Source of the DNA: Mesorhizobium escarrei
Lineage (GTDB): Bacteria > Pseudomonadota > Alphaproteobacteria > Rhizobiales > Rhizobiaceae
NCBI RefSeq assembly: GCF_935825525.1
Contig: NZ_CAKXZT010000121.1
Span: 1-64,000 of the forward strand
DNA: 64,000 bases
Direction of reading: 5' to 3'
Shown here one piece after another: positions 17,962 to 25,566 of the stretch. A program made the position numbers and the translations under genes. The notes under the pieces are model-generated. The model was not told where the DNA came from, searched no databases, and was given only the letters and a program-made list of their open reading frames with translations. The first letter of the stretch is position 1, and every line of letters starts with the position of its first letter.

Positions 17962-19826
17962 AGCCCAAGCTCGTTGAGCCCGCGCCTCCGTTGGCGCATA
18001 TCGAATCGGACTTGGGCGCGCTTTTTCAGCACGGCAAGCCGATCCGCCGCGAGTTTGGCAACGGCAACCGTTTGCACTTGGATCGGCCGCTGCCCTTTCT
18101 ATGTGTCCATGTTGGGTCGCACCAGGACGCGGCATTCCATGCCGTCTCCGCCAACGCGTCCTATCTAATTGCAGTAGACATTGGCCTCGCCGGCGAGGTC
18201 GCGCGGCTGGTGGCGCGAATGATGCGCGATCACTGCGGCGCGTTCCTCGTGCTGGACATCGGCGAGTTGGCGGAAGACCGGTTCCTGACGGAGGATGTAC
18301 CGTTCCTGCCGCCTTTCGAGATTGCGCTGGCCTGCGGCAACACGGCGGCGGAGAAGGCTGCACTCAAGAGCTTCGCCACCGCTGCGTCCGCACGCGAAGC
18401 AAAATACCGCACGCCGCGGGTGGACGAACTCAACCCCACGGCACGCGCTGAAGCACGGCTCTGGAATGAACTCGGTGATGCGGCGTGCCTGACGGTACGC
18501 TTCGCACCGATCTACCGGGTGCCGGGCACCAAGCGCGTCTACCCTGAGCTCCAAGACCTCGTCGTCGCCAACATGGTCGATTCCGCGCTTCAGGCCGTCA
18601 GTGCCTTCCTGAAGGCATCAAAGCTGGAACACCCGGCAACCCACCGTTCACTGGGGCGCCGCGCCTATATCGACGCAGTCGTCCGCGCTGATCGGGCGAT
18701 CGACAACGTTGCATCGACCTTCGATTTTCTGCTTGCCGTCACACCGATCAATGCCGAACCAGCCTGGCTGGAATTCCAGGCCGGTGTCTTCGAGCGTGTG
18801 CCCGCACTGCTCTACAGGCCGCTCGAGTTTGAGGTCGCCGCCCAGAAGCGGAAGCTCTATTCGATCTCGCTCGATTATCTGGAAGATCCGCTGCTGACCA
18901 AACTGCTCTCCGAAAAGCAGCAGGAACTCGATCTCCAGTTGGCGATGCTTGCGGCACGCGAAACGCCCCGCTTCGTCGAACTCGGACGAGCACTCTATGG
19001 CGGCGTTGAGCCAAGCCTTGCGGCAAGGGCACGCACCATTCTCGAAAAGGCGCCGCCAGTTGCTTCGGCGGCCCGGCAGGAGGGTCTCGGTGCTGACGCC
19101 ATTGCCGCGGCCGCGCGAGAGATGATCGCCAAATACCGGGCGGCCTACCCCGAATTCAATGCTTCCGTGGAAATCCGCGGCGACCTGCCGGCGGGCCTCC
19201 TAGTCTCTCGAAACCGACTGCTGGTTTCGCGCGATACTAGACTTCCATCGGAGCGTCTGACTGCACTGCTTAGTCACGAGATCGGTGTTCATCTGCTGAC
19301 CTATTTCAACGGTGATGCTCAGGGGCTCGCCATCTTCCGAAACGGACTCGCCGGCTACGAGGGGATGCAGGAGGGGCTGGCCGTGCTGGCGGAATATCTT
19401 GTCGGCGGCATGACCGCAGCGCGCTTGAGGCTGATCGCGGCCAGGGTCATCGCATGTCAGGCGATGCTTGACTGCGCAACCTTCGAGGAAGCCTTCCGCA
19501 TTCTCCAAAGGGAGTTCGGTCTCGACCATCGCAGCGCCTTCAACGTCGTTCTGCGTGTCTATCGAGGCGGTGGGCTTGCAAAAGACGCTATCTATCTGCG
19601 CGGCCTGGGGCAAATTCTCGATCATCTGAAGAACGGCGGCAGTCTCACCCCCTTCTGGACCGGCAAGATCTCCGCCGCACATTTCGGCGCGATCCAGGAA
19701 CTCCACGCGCGTGGCCTGCTGCGAGCGCCACGTCTCGAACCTGCGTTTCTCTCTTCCGACGCAGCGCGTCCGCGCCTCAAGAAAGCGATGGCGGGGATCG
19801 ATCCGATCGATATGGTTGAAACTTGA
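17958..19826 (+). CDS. DUF1704 (QEGLA-motif) metallohydrolase
   Basis: A 622-residue protein of the family named after the QEGLA motif (flavohaemoglobin expression-modulating, TIGR02421/DUF1704). The zinc motif HEIGVH is near residues 434-439 and the downstream Glu of QEGLAVLAE near 470 is the likely third ligand. The family is related to the eukaryotic MATCAP tubulin tyrosine carboxypeptidases, so C-terminal peptidase activity on a small substrate is plausible. The start ATG overlaps the upstream stop; an earlier in-frame start lies within the upstream gene. The N-terminal 170 residues carry no motif I recognise. Confidence 0.87.
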   Translation: MKPKLVEPAPPLAHIESDLGALFQHGKPIRREFGNGNRLHLDRPLPFLCVHVGSHQDAAFHAVSANASYLIAVDIGLAGEVARLVARMMRDHCGAFLVLDIGELAEDRFLTEDVPFLPPFEIALACGNTAAEKAALKSFATAASAREAKYRTPRVDELNPTARAEARLWNELGDAACLTVRFAPIYRVPGTKRVYPELQDLVVANMVDSALQAVSAFLKASKLEHPATHRSLGRRAYIDAVVRADRAIDNVASTFDFLLAVTPINAEPAWLEFQAGVFERVPALLYRPLEFEVAAQKRKLYSISLDYLEDPLLTKLLSEKQQELDLQLAMLAARETPRFVELGRALYGGVEPSLAARARTILEKAPPVASAARQEGLGADAIAAAAREMIAKYRAAYPEFNASVEIRGDLPAGLLVSRNRLLVSRDTRLPSERLTALLSHEIGVHLLTYFNGDAQGLAIFRNGLAGYEGMQEGLAVLAEYLVGGMTAARLRLIAARVIACQAMLDCATFEEAFRILQREFGLDHRSAFNVVLRVYRGGGLAKDAIYLRGLGQILDHLKNGGSLTPFWTGKISAAHFGAIQELHARGLLRAPRLEPAFLSSDAARPRLKKAMAGIDPIDMVET

Positions 19827-19840
19827 CCGGAGCCTCCTCA

Positions 19841-20887
19841 ATGCGCATTGCATTCTTCGTCAATTCGATTGAGAGCGAGACGCCTGGCTACACGACGACA
19901 GCGCTGGCGCTGGCTGCAGTCCAGCGCGGCCATTCTGTTGTCTATGTTGAACCAGGCGACTTCATACTGCGTCCGGATAACGATCTGGCTGCCAGCGTAG
20001 TGGTTCTGCCGGATTCTCCCTACAAGACGTCCGACAAGCTGCATGCTGCCCTGAAGGATGCCGCGAGGCAGAAAAAGACCGTCGCGATAAGCGATATTGA
20101 TATCTTGTTTCTGCGCAACGACCCGTCGCTGGACGCCACCGATCGTCCATGGGCTGCCAATGCAGGCGTTATGTTCGGGCGGCTAGCAGCGGAATGCGGC
20201 GTGATTGTCGTCAACGATCCGGACAGTCTAGGGCAGGCACAGAACAAGCTCTACCTTCAGTCTTTTCCCGAGGCGGTTAGGCCGGCGACCCTGATATCGC
20301 GCAGTATCACGGAGATCCGCGCGTTCATCGACAAACACTCGAAGGGCTGCATCGTCAAACCACTCCAAGGGTCGGGTGGCAAGAACGTCTTTCATATTGC
20401 GACGCCTACCGATTCCAACCTTAACCAGATTTTCGAGGCAGCCAGCGGTGACGGTTATCTCATTGCGCAGGCATATATTCCGGAGGCTAAGGCGGGTGAC
20501 GTACGTCTTTTCCTGATGAACGGCCTGCCGCTGACGCGCGACGGCAGCTACGCAGCCTTTCGCCGAGTTCCGGCCAAGGGCGACGTCCGGTCCAATATCC
20601 ATGCCGCCGGAACAGCCCGCAAGGTTAAGGTAACGGGCACGATGTTGGGCATTGCCGAGATGGTGCGCCCCAAGTTGATCAGCGACGGTATGTTTCTGGT
20701 TGGCCTTGACATAGTGGGCGACAAACTTCTGGAGATCAACGTCTTCACACCAGGCGGGCTGACACGGCTCGCCGTCATGTACAAGACGGATTTTGCCATA
20801 AGCGTCATCGTTGCGCTGGAGGAGAAACGGACGCTGCGACAAGCCTACGGAGCGACCATGCCGAATTCGCGGATGGCGACGCTCTGA
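19841..20887 (+). CDS. ATP-grasp ligase, glutathione-synthase-like
   Basis: A 348-residue cytoplasmic ligase. The GshB-like N-terminal domain is followed by an ATP-grasp fold with IVKPLQGSGGKNVFHI near residues 167-182 as the nucleotide loop, QAYIPEAKAGDVRLF near 213-227 and the Mg-binding LLEINVFTPGG near 302-312. It would join an amino group to a carboxylate with ATP. ATG 19841 has GGAG upstream; an alternative TTG at 19823 adds six residues. Because the window has no gshA nearby and the partners are hydrolases, a role other than glutathione synthesis is likely. Confidence 0.85.
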   Translation: MRIAFFVNSIESETPGYTTTALALAAVQRGHSVVYVEPGDFILRPDNDLAASVVVLPDSPYKTSDKLHAALKDAARQKKTVAISDIDILFLRNDPSLDATDRPWAANAGVMFGRLAAECGVIVVNDPDSLGQAQNKLYLQSFPEAVRPATLISRSITEIRAFIDKHSKGCIVKPLQGSGGKNVFHIATPTDSNLNQIFEAASGDGYLIAQAYIPEAKAGDVRLFLMNGLPLTRDGSYAAFRRVPAKGDVRSNIHAAGTARKVKVTGTMLGIAEMVRPKLISDGMFLVGLDIVGDKLLEINVFTPGGLTRLAVMYKTDFAISVIVALEEKRTLRQAYGATMPNSRMATL

Positions 20888-21030
20888 GGAACGCAGGCAA
20901 GTCGGCCATCAGACCAGCTGGCGCGAAAGTCGCGGACGGCTGATTGGCTCGGAGCAAGTGGCCGAACGGTCTGAGGTTGTCGCGAAGCTCCTGTTGTGTG
21001 GCGACTCAATCCTTCGCGTGAAGGGCAGCC

Positions 21031-21546
21031 TTGAGCAGCGCCATGAATGTCGGCAGGCAGATTGCGATCGTTCGCGTCCAGTCGGACGTATCGCAAGCTC
21101 AGCTTGCACGATCCATAGGCATCAGCTTCCAGCAGCTCCAGAAATACGAGAACGCGAGAAACCGTGTGAGCGCGTCCATGCTCTACGAGATCGCACGGTC
21201 GCTTGGCGTTCCTGTTAGCCGCTTTTTCGAAGGCCTGCCGGGCAACGAGACCATCGGCGAGGCTCCGCCTCTGCCGGTCGACAAGCGCATCGATTTTATT
21301 GCCAGCGCGGAAGGCCGGCGTCTGATTGAGGGACTGATGCAGCTTCCTCCACGGGTGCGCAGCCGCGTGGCGGCCTTGATCTCCGCATTGGGGGACGAAC
21401 TGGCAGTCATCGCCGCAGACCAGGACAGCGCGAAGGCCGGAGAACCCGCGCCGACCGAACGCAAACGCTTGAGCCGGCAGGGTAGTCCCGCCAGCGAATC
21501 GGCTGTCGCTCCACACAGACTGTGCCGTTCCAAATATAGAGCTTAG
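21031..21546 (+). CDS. XRE-family transcriptional regulator
   Basis: A 171-residue protein. The HTH_3 domain occupies about residues 6-65, with SQAQLARSIGISFQQLQKYE as its helices and the rhizobial-style NRVSASMLYEIARSL third helix. A helical region (about 88-130) follows, then a basic, low-complexity tail. TTG 21031 follows a GAAGGG ribosome site; ATG 21043 is the alternative. It lies 140 bp downstream of the ATP-grasp gene in the same orientation and may control the cassette. Confidence 0.8.
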   Translation: MSSAMNVGRQIAIVRVQSDVSQAQLARSIGISFQQLQKYENARNRVSASMLYEIARSLGVPVSRFFEGLPGNETIGEAPPLPVDKRIDFIASAEGRRLIEGLMQLPPRVRSRVAALISALGDELAVIAADQDSAKAGEPAPTERKRLSRQGSPASESAVAPHRLCRSKYRA

Positions 21547-21586
21547 TCCATAGTGCGATTTTGGCGCCGATTGCCGCCGTCGTTCC

Positions 21587-21610
21587 AAAACCGGCTGAAA
21601 AACCGGCTGA
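21587..21610. repeat. perfect 12-bp tandem repeat (x2)
   Basis: AAAACCGGCTGA occurs twice in tandem, flanked by TTCCAAAA on both sides. It lies 70 bp from a tRNA 3'-end fragment and about 280 bp from an integrase C-terminus, so it may be an arm-type integrase site. Confidence 0.6.
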
Positions 21611-21680
21611 ATTCCAAAAATCAAGCCGGGACCGACTCGCCTGATGTGCCAAAAAAGTGCAGGGAAATCAATTGGAACGG

Positions 21681-21716
21681 CGCGCCCGACGAGATTCGAA
21701 CTCCTGACCCCCAGAT
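21681..21716 (-). other. tRNA 3'-end fragment, probable attachment site
   Basis: Read on the reverse strand, AATCTGGGGGTC is followed by AGGAG-TTCGAAT-CTCGT (T-arm, loop TTCGAAT, one stem mismatch) and CGGGCGC (acceptor 3' strand). The anticodon loop, D-arm and 5' acceptor strand are missing: upstream bases do not form them. A lone 3' half of this kind is what integration into a tRNA gene leaves at the far end of an element. The amino acid identity is not certain. Confidence 0.45.
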
Positions 21717-21893
21717 TTTCTGTCGCGACGATGAACCTCCGCCTTTCCTGTTCGATAATCCCAAGCATCCATTAGTAGGGCCTCGGGATCGACAATCCTC
21801 TAATCGAGAAAATTTGGAGGGGCGCTCCAGCTGATGAGTTGGCTGACCCGAGCCGGCCGAACGCGAGACAGCATGAGGGCTGCTATCGAACAC

Positions 21894-22108
21894 TCACGCG
21901 GCTTCCTCCAGTAGGGTCTTGCGCTTCTTTTTCGCCAACAATTCGCGGACGAACTTATCCCATTTGGCCATGGCTGCCCGTTTTTCAGGCATGTAGTTCC
22001 ATCGGTCATAGCTCTTGGAACTGACATCTTGGAGCGTATGGTTCTGCAACCGATCTCGGATTTCCTTCGAAAGGCCAGCTTTGCCAGCCAGGGTCTTCCA
22101 TGTGAGCC
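21894..22108 (-). pseudogene. tyrosine-recombinase (integrase) C-terminal fragment
   Basis: About 71 codons in one frame, ending TGA at 21894. The reading includes WKTLAGKAGLSKEIRDRLQ and SYDRWNYMPEKRAAMAKWD, characteristic of the end of P4-like phage integrases, with the Tyr of SYDRW as nucleophile candidate. Everything upstream is replaced by a vapC start, so no active recombinase can be made. Its place beside a tRNA 3' end suggests it once drove integration there. Confidence 0.75.
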
Positions 22109-22185
22109 ATCCAGGCGACGAGAGACGGCGAAGGGGCAGGTTTCGTGAAATTGCTGATGATGTTGGTGTCGAGAAGATAGCGCAT
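22109..22185 (-). pseudogene. VapC-type PIN toxin, truncated after about 25 residues
   Basis: ATG 22185 overlaps the antitoxin stop (ATGA). The first 25 residues MRYLLDTNIISNFTKPAPSP and SLVAW are a typical PIN-domain start, including the first acidic residue of the active site (LLDTN). The frame then runs into integrase sequence and stops near 22006. The other PIN acidic residues are absent, so the toxin is dead. Confidence 0.75.
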
Positions 22186-22487
22186 CAAATGTCGACCTTA
22201 CGTCCTTCCTCGTGGGGACGGGTAAGGTCGAGTTCGGAGCCGATCAGCGGCGATGCGAGCAATGCCTTGAGGATGCCGCCCTTCTTTGCTCGCTCACCCG
22301 AGATCGTCTGGCTAACGGCGTTGCGGAGCCGGTCGGCGTCAGCGCCCCCCTCGGCCAAGCGCCGGGCAACCGAGCGAATCAGTTCACGGTCGGTGTCGCG
22401 GCCGATCACCTCGAAACGCACCATCCCGCGTTCAGTCAGGCGGACACGATAGTTGTCGATAGCGCGTCGTTGAGGACTCTTGCTCAT
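22185..22487 (-). CDS. antitoxin partner of the broken VapC
   Basis: A 100-residue small protein with a strong ribosome site (GGAGG) before ATG 22487. It is rich in charged helical sequence (RDTDRELIRSVARRLAEGG), similar to type II antitoxin-like proteins found upstream of vapC in rhizobia. The stop overlaps the vapC start. It appears intact although its toxin is truncated, so it may survive as an orphan. The exact antitoxin family is uncertain. Confidence 0.6.
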   Translation of the reverse strand: MSKSPQRRAIDNYRVRLTERGMVRFEVIGRDTDRELIRSVARRLAEGGADADRLRNAVSQTISGERAKKGGILKALLASPLIGSELDLTRPHEEGRKVDI

Positions 22488-22502
22488 AGGGGCCTCCGGG
22501 GG

Positions 22503-22521
22503 TATAACCGGTAATATAACC
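22503..22521. promoter_or_regulatory. repeat in the antitoxin promoter
   Basis: TATAACC occurs twice (22503-22509 and 22515-22521) just upstream of the antitoxin ribosome site, separated by GGTAA. Such repeats are usual for autoregulated toxin-antitoxin promoters. Inferred only. Confidence 0.35.
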
Positions 22522-22768
22522 AGAACGCCCAGAATCTACAAGGCGGGGTGAGGGCCGCCTTTGTCGAGGACCACCCAAGCTGCCAACCGCCGCCTCGAAT
22601 ACTACGCCAGAATGCGATTGGACCGAAGAGTGCACGTATCTGGACTACGCGGTAGCCGTCCAGGTGGGCGCCGCTGCCGTCGCTAGTTCGATGCAGTATC
22701 CGGCTTCCGAAGTTAAGAAGGCAGGCTATCCCATTGAAGAAACTCACGTTTAGATCGAAAATGGCGGC

Positions 22769-22921
22769 ATGTCCGCTAAGATACATCCCTTTCCTGAGCC
22801 AGACGGCGGCGACGTCGACTACTTCGATTTCTATGGGGACCGAAGTGGGAGACTGCCGCCGCGCAAGCGAGCCCCGCGTCGGCAGAAGCCGAAGTGGACC
22901 CCGAAGATTGTCGACGACTGA
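22769..22921 (+). CDS. small ORF, acidic-then-basic protein
   Basis: Fifty residues, too short for routine calling. The N-terminal half is acidic and aromatic (GGDVDYFDFYGDRSG) and the C-terminal half strongly basic (PPRKRAPRRQKPKW), ending KIVDD. Codon usage looks like that of neighbouring genes. The ribosome site is weak, and it could be the tail of a lost larger gene. It abuts the truncated end of the FAD protein on the other strand. No function recognised. Confidence 0.35.
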   Translation: MSAKIHPFPEPDGGDVDYFDFYGDRSGRLPPRKRAPRRQKPKWTPKIVDD

Positions 22922-23909
22922 CCATTTGCGGTCGCCTTGGAGAGCCGCCCGCTTACCTCGGGCGCCATTCGATGCCGGTGGATGTCCCGCCACGCCTTCA
23001 GATGCCTGAAGAACTGTCGTCTCGAAGCATCCGGCCAGGCCCGCCAGATCGCCTGATTGTGTGGGCGCAAGCCATCCACGACGTCACGCCAGCCGCCACC
23101 GCGAGCCACGGTCGAACGCACGAGGTCCCGGAACCAGCGGACGAACTCCGGCAGACTCTGGTTGAGCGGTATGTCTTGAACTACGATGGGGCTGGTCTTT
23201 TTGTGCACCGCCGGGAGCAGGCCTCTGCGTGAAACGGCGACAATCTCGCCGATATGTCCTCGAAGCAGCAGCGAGAGGCAGGTATCGACCATGCTGAGAC
23301 CGGTGCCAAGGATCAGGACGCGATCGGCCGGTCCGGGCAAGGCGGATTGCTGCTCTTTCGAGGGTGCAAGCAGCGACCCGCCGCGGTTCGCTGTACGTCG
23401 TGACCTGTGGCCAGGATGCATTGCTGCGCGACGATGCTGGATCCGTTGGCGAGGCGCAGCTCTAGATAACCGTTGCGCTGAAACAGCTCGACGCATTCCT
23501 CATCGACGATCCGCAAGCGCGGACCACCCTTCTGCCGAGGCTCGGTCAGCAACTCTCCAAGATGTTCGCCATAGAGCCGACGTGGAGCAAAATACGTGGT
23601 CGGATCATCGATGGGAATGTTGCGTGCCTTCAGCCAGCGCGCGAAATGGTCGGGATCATCGGCAAAGGCGCTCATGTTGGCCGCCCGGACGTTGAGAACG
23701 TGCTCCGGGAGGTCGGTCGAATAGGCGAGACCTCGCCCGAGTGAAGCCCGCTTTTCTATGATGGTGATCTCAAGGCCGGCGTTACCGCTTCGCAGGAGAT
23801 GCGCCGCCATCAGCACTCCGCTTGCACCGCCGCCTATGATTGCAATCGACCTGGTCGGTACCGCAGGGGCGGCTAAATTCCATCTTCCGCGGTAGGCAAC
23901 CGTCATCAC
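22920..23909 (-). pseudogene. FAD/NAD(P)-binding protein, frameshifted and truncated
   Basis: The N-terminal part (SIAIIGGGASGVLMAAHLL, dinucleotide fold; then the conserved RGLAYST segment) reads in one frame to CILATGHD near 23400. The continuation GGSLLAPSKEQQ, VLILGTGLSMVD (second dinucleotide motif) and RPHNQAIWRAWPD reads in another frame. A single small indel near 23385 joins them. Homology stops around 22925, well short of the roughly 450-500 residues of COG4529-type proteins. It starts in an ATGA overlap with the 125-residue protein upstream and shares an operon with the DESFY small protein. Confidence 0.82.
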
Positions 23910-24283
23910 CGCGGGATCTCAGCATTCCGAAGACGCTCGACACAAAGCGCCCGCAACACGCGCGCGGCGTCAGCATAGGCCAATGGTCCTTCGCCAGAGG
24001 CAAGAAGCCTTTCGGGGACAACCGCGGCGACATCCTCCAGAATGCGAATCGGAAGCAGATCTGAACAGCTTCGCATACGCCCGAAAACTGCGCTGATGGG
24101 GATCGACAGGCCCTCGAATTCGACCAGCGGCTCACCCATGCCATGTTCCCAATCGTCGAAGGCGTCGAGAGCGTCCGAAAAAGCCTGATGCAGATAGACC
24201 GGTGCGTGGCCTTCGTGCAGTGCGGGAAGCAAGCGCATCATCAATTCCTCCGGTGATTTGCTAACGAACGCAAGCGAACTCAT
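23906..24283 (-). CDS. hypothetical protein, 125 residues
   Basis: I do not recognise this protein. It is mostly helical and acidic (HQAFSDALDAFDDWEHGMGEP), with no signal peptide, membrane segment or metal motif. A start at 24292 (GTG) is also possible. It sits between the small DESFY protein gene and the broken FAD gene, overlapping the latter by 4 bp, so the three formed an operon. Its fate after loss of the FAD protein is unclear. Confidence 0.6.
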   Translation of the reverse strand: MSSLAFVSKSPEELMMRLLPALHEGHAPVYLHQAFSDALDAFDDWEHGMGEPLVEFEGLSIPISAVFGRMRSCSDLLPIRILEDVAAVVPERLLASGEGPLAYADAARVLRALCVERLRNAEIPR

Positions 24284-24355
24284 GAGATTCACAACGCTGG
24301 AACTTGCCGCCGAACAGCCCGTCCTGATCTTGAAATCAACGAAAGTGGAGAAGGC

Positions 24356-24544
24356 CTACCAATGGCCGTACATGCAGAGGTAGAAGCTCTCGTCACGCTC
24401 TGGCAGGCGTAAAAGCTCTTCCCCTTGTCGGACGTCTTCTCTCGGCGCGAACGTATCAGCCGCCGCTTCGCGGCCTCGCGAAAAGAACATCCGGAGTCGG
24501 CTCCAGACATCCACTGCAGCCAGTCCTAGAAATGTCTGCGTCAT
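24356..24544 (-). CDS. small protein with C-terminal DESFYLCMYGHW
   Basis: Sixty-two residues. ATG 24544 follows a near-perfect ribosome site (AGGAGGTG). The N-terminal half is amphipathic (VDVWSRLRMFF), the middle charged, and the end is LPERDESFYLCMYGHW. A second gene at 60268 starts with the same MTQ and ends RLPPPDESFYWAC, so I infer a small protein family. Function unknown. It heads the operon with the 125-residue and FAD proteins, and an inverted repeat lies 90 bp upstream. Confidence 0.65.
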   Translation of the reverse strand: MTQTFLGLAAVDVWSRLRMFFSRGREAAADTFAPREDVRQGEELLRLPERDESFYLCMYGHW

Positions 24545-24633
24545 CATCACCTCCTGCTCATGCAAGCACGAATGGGTGGTAGGCGTTCAGGCATTCACCT
24601 GATCAGTATAACTCCGGAGAGCAGGAAGTCAAC

Positions 24634-24658
24634 AATGTCTACAATTTTTATAGACATT
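24634..24658. promoter_or_regulatory. inverted repeat upstream of the DESFY operon
   Basis: Perfect 8-bp arms AATGTCTA and TAGACATT separated by nine AT-rich bases. It lies about 90 bp upstream of ATG 24544 in AT-rich sequence, so it is a candidate operator, or a weak bidirectional terminator. Confidence 0.5.
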
Positions 24659-25350
24659 CATGTTTTGGCATCACCGAGAGACCCGTGGCCGTCACGGCGA
24701 TGCGGGCGCGACGCAAACCAAATTTAGTACCGCCGAAGTAAGCGAGTCGACGTTTTGGAGCTGGCGGCCGCTGAGATTCAGCGCTTCACGGCTGCGCACC
24801 TCAAGGAGCAGAACCAACGTTACCGGGCGATGCCAGGGTCGGCCACCCACCGATCCATCCGGCGCTTCACCGCCAAAAGATTTCATGGATCGTTGGGGCG
24901 ACAGGAGAGCCTGCCACTCCCGGCCACCGGCTCCGCCAGGATTGCGCGTTCATCGACGTTTTGGAGGCGTTCCGTTCGACAACGGGGCCAGTTGAAGCTC
25001 CGCATTCGACGGCAAGCCTATGACCGATCTGGGGGCGCAACCCGTCGTGTGCATGTCTTTTCACGATGCCGCCGCCGAATCTGCGATGAGCGCCTTGCAG
25101 GCCTAGGCGAGGGCAGGGCGCTACGCTAACTTGCCTCTGACTTCGATAGGCTTCTCTGCTGTTTGCCAGCCATTCCAGCAGAAGCGAAGCGGATCGAAGC
25201 GCATGGAAGAATCGCACGCTGGCGTGCAATATCGCGCCCTGGCGTCGAAAAGGCGGTGGCTCCCCGGGCTGAACGAAACCGCGAACTACGTGCTGCCGAT
25301 TCCCTTCGAAACTACGCCACAGCCCACTATCAGGATTCGGAAGCGGGATC
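24659..25350. other. no gene supported apart from a repeat
   Basis: Long frames occur on both strands but none shows a domain or coherent coding character; short protein-like snippets suggest degraded genes. The only solid element is the 58-bp repeat at 25071-25128. Confidence 0.5.
25071..25128. repeat. 58-bp dispersed repeat, copy 1
   Basis: Matches 46020-46077 in the same orientation at 54 of 58 positions. This copy can fold GCGCCTTGC with GCAGGGCGC (9-bp stem, one G-T pair) around AGGCCTAGGCGAGG. It lies in a gene-poor scar zone; identity unknown. Confidence 0.75.
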
Positions 25351-25566
25351 GTGATCGCGCCGAGCGGGATCCGGCTTGCCGGTGGTCCGAAGCCGACATT
25401 GAAGGAACGCGCCGTCCGGTTCGCTCTTGAGAAGGGTGAAGTCCGGGCAAAAGACCTGACCGACATCGGCGTTCCTCGTTGCTACCTCGCCCGCATATGC
25501 GAGGAAGGGTTGCTCGTGAAGGTAGGTTACGGACGCTATCGCGCGGCCGTTCCCAAAGCAGCTTGA
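25351..25566 (+). CDS. stand-alone winged-helix protein resembling the AbiEi N-terminal domain
   Basis: Seventy-one residues. The core (AVRFALEKGEVRAKDLTDIG, then VPRCYLARICEEGLL and VKVGYGRYRAA) matches the short winged-helix that begins AbiEi-type antitoxins: helix, 'hydrophobic-arginine-alanine-x-aspartate-leucine' helix, recognition helix, and the beta-wing ending in GRY. The C-terminal antitoxin domain is absent, so it is either a solo DNA-binding protein or a remnant. No AbiEii gene follows. Confidence 0.6.
   Translation: MIAPSGIRLAGGPKPTLKERAVRFALEKGEVRAKDLTDIGVPRCYLARICEEGLLVKVGYGRYRAAVPKAA

Noticed and set aside
19823..19841. TTG start for the ATP-grasp gene
   Set aside because: ATG 19841 has a well-placed GGAG; the TTG lies in the upstream stop and lacks its own ribosome site.
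2429..22523. Possible third GntR site at 22503-22523 resembling TGGTTATAACCA
   Set aside because: Only half of the palindrome matches (TATAACC) and it sits in an antitoxin promoter with its own direct repeats.
24867..25466. 199-residue reverse-strand frame
   Set aside because: No recognisable motif, and it lies antisense to the winged-helix gene and across the 58-bp repeat, so it is likely spurious.
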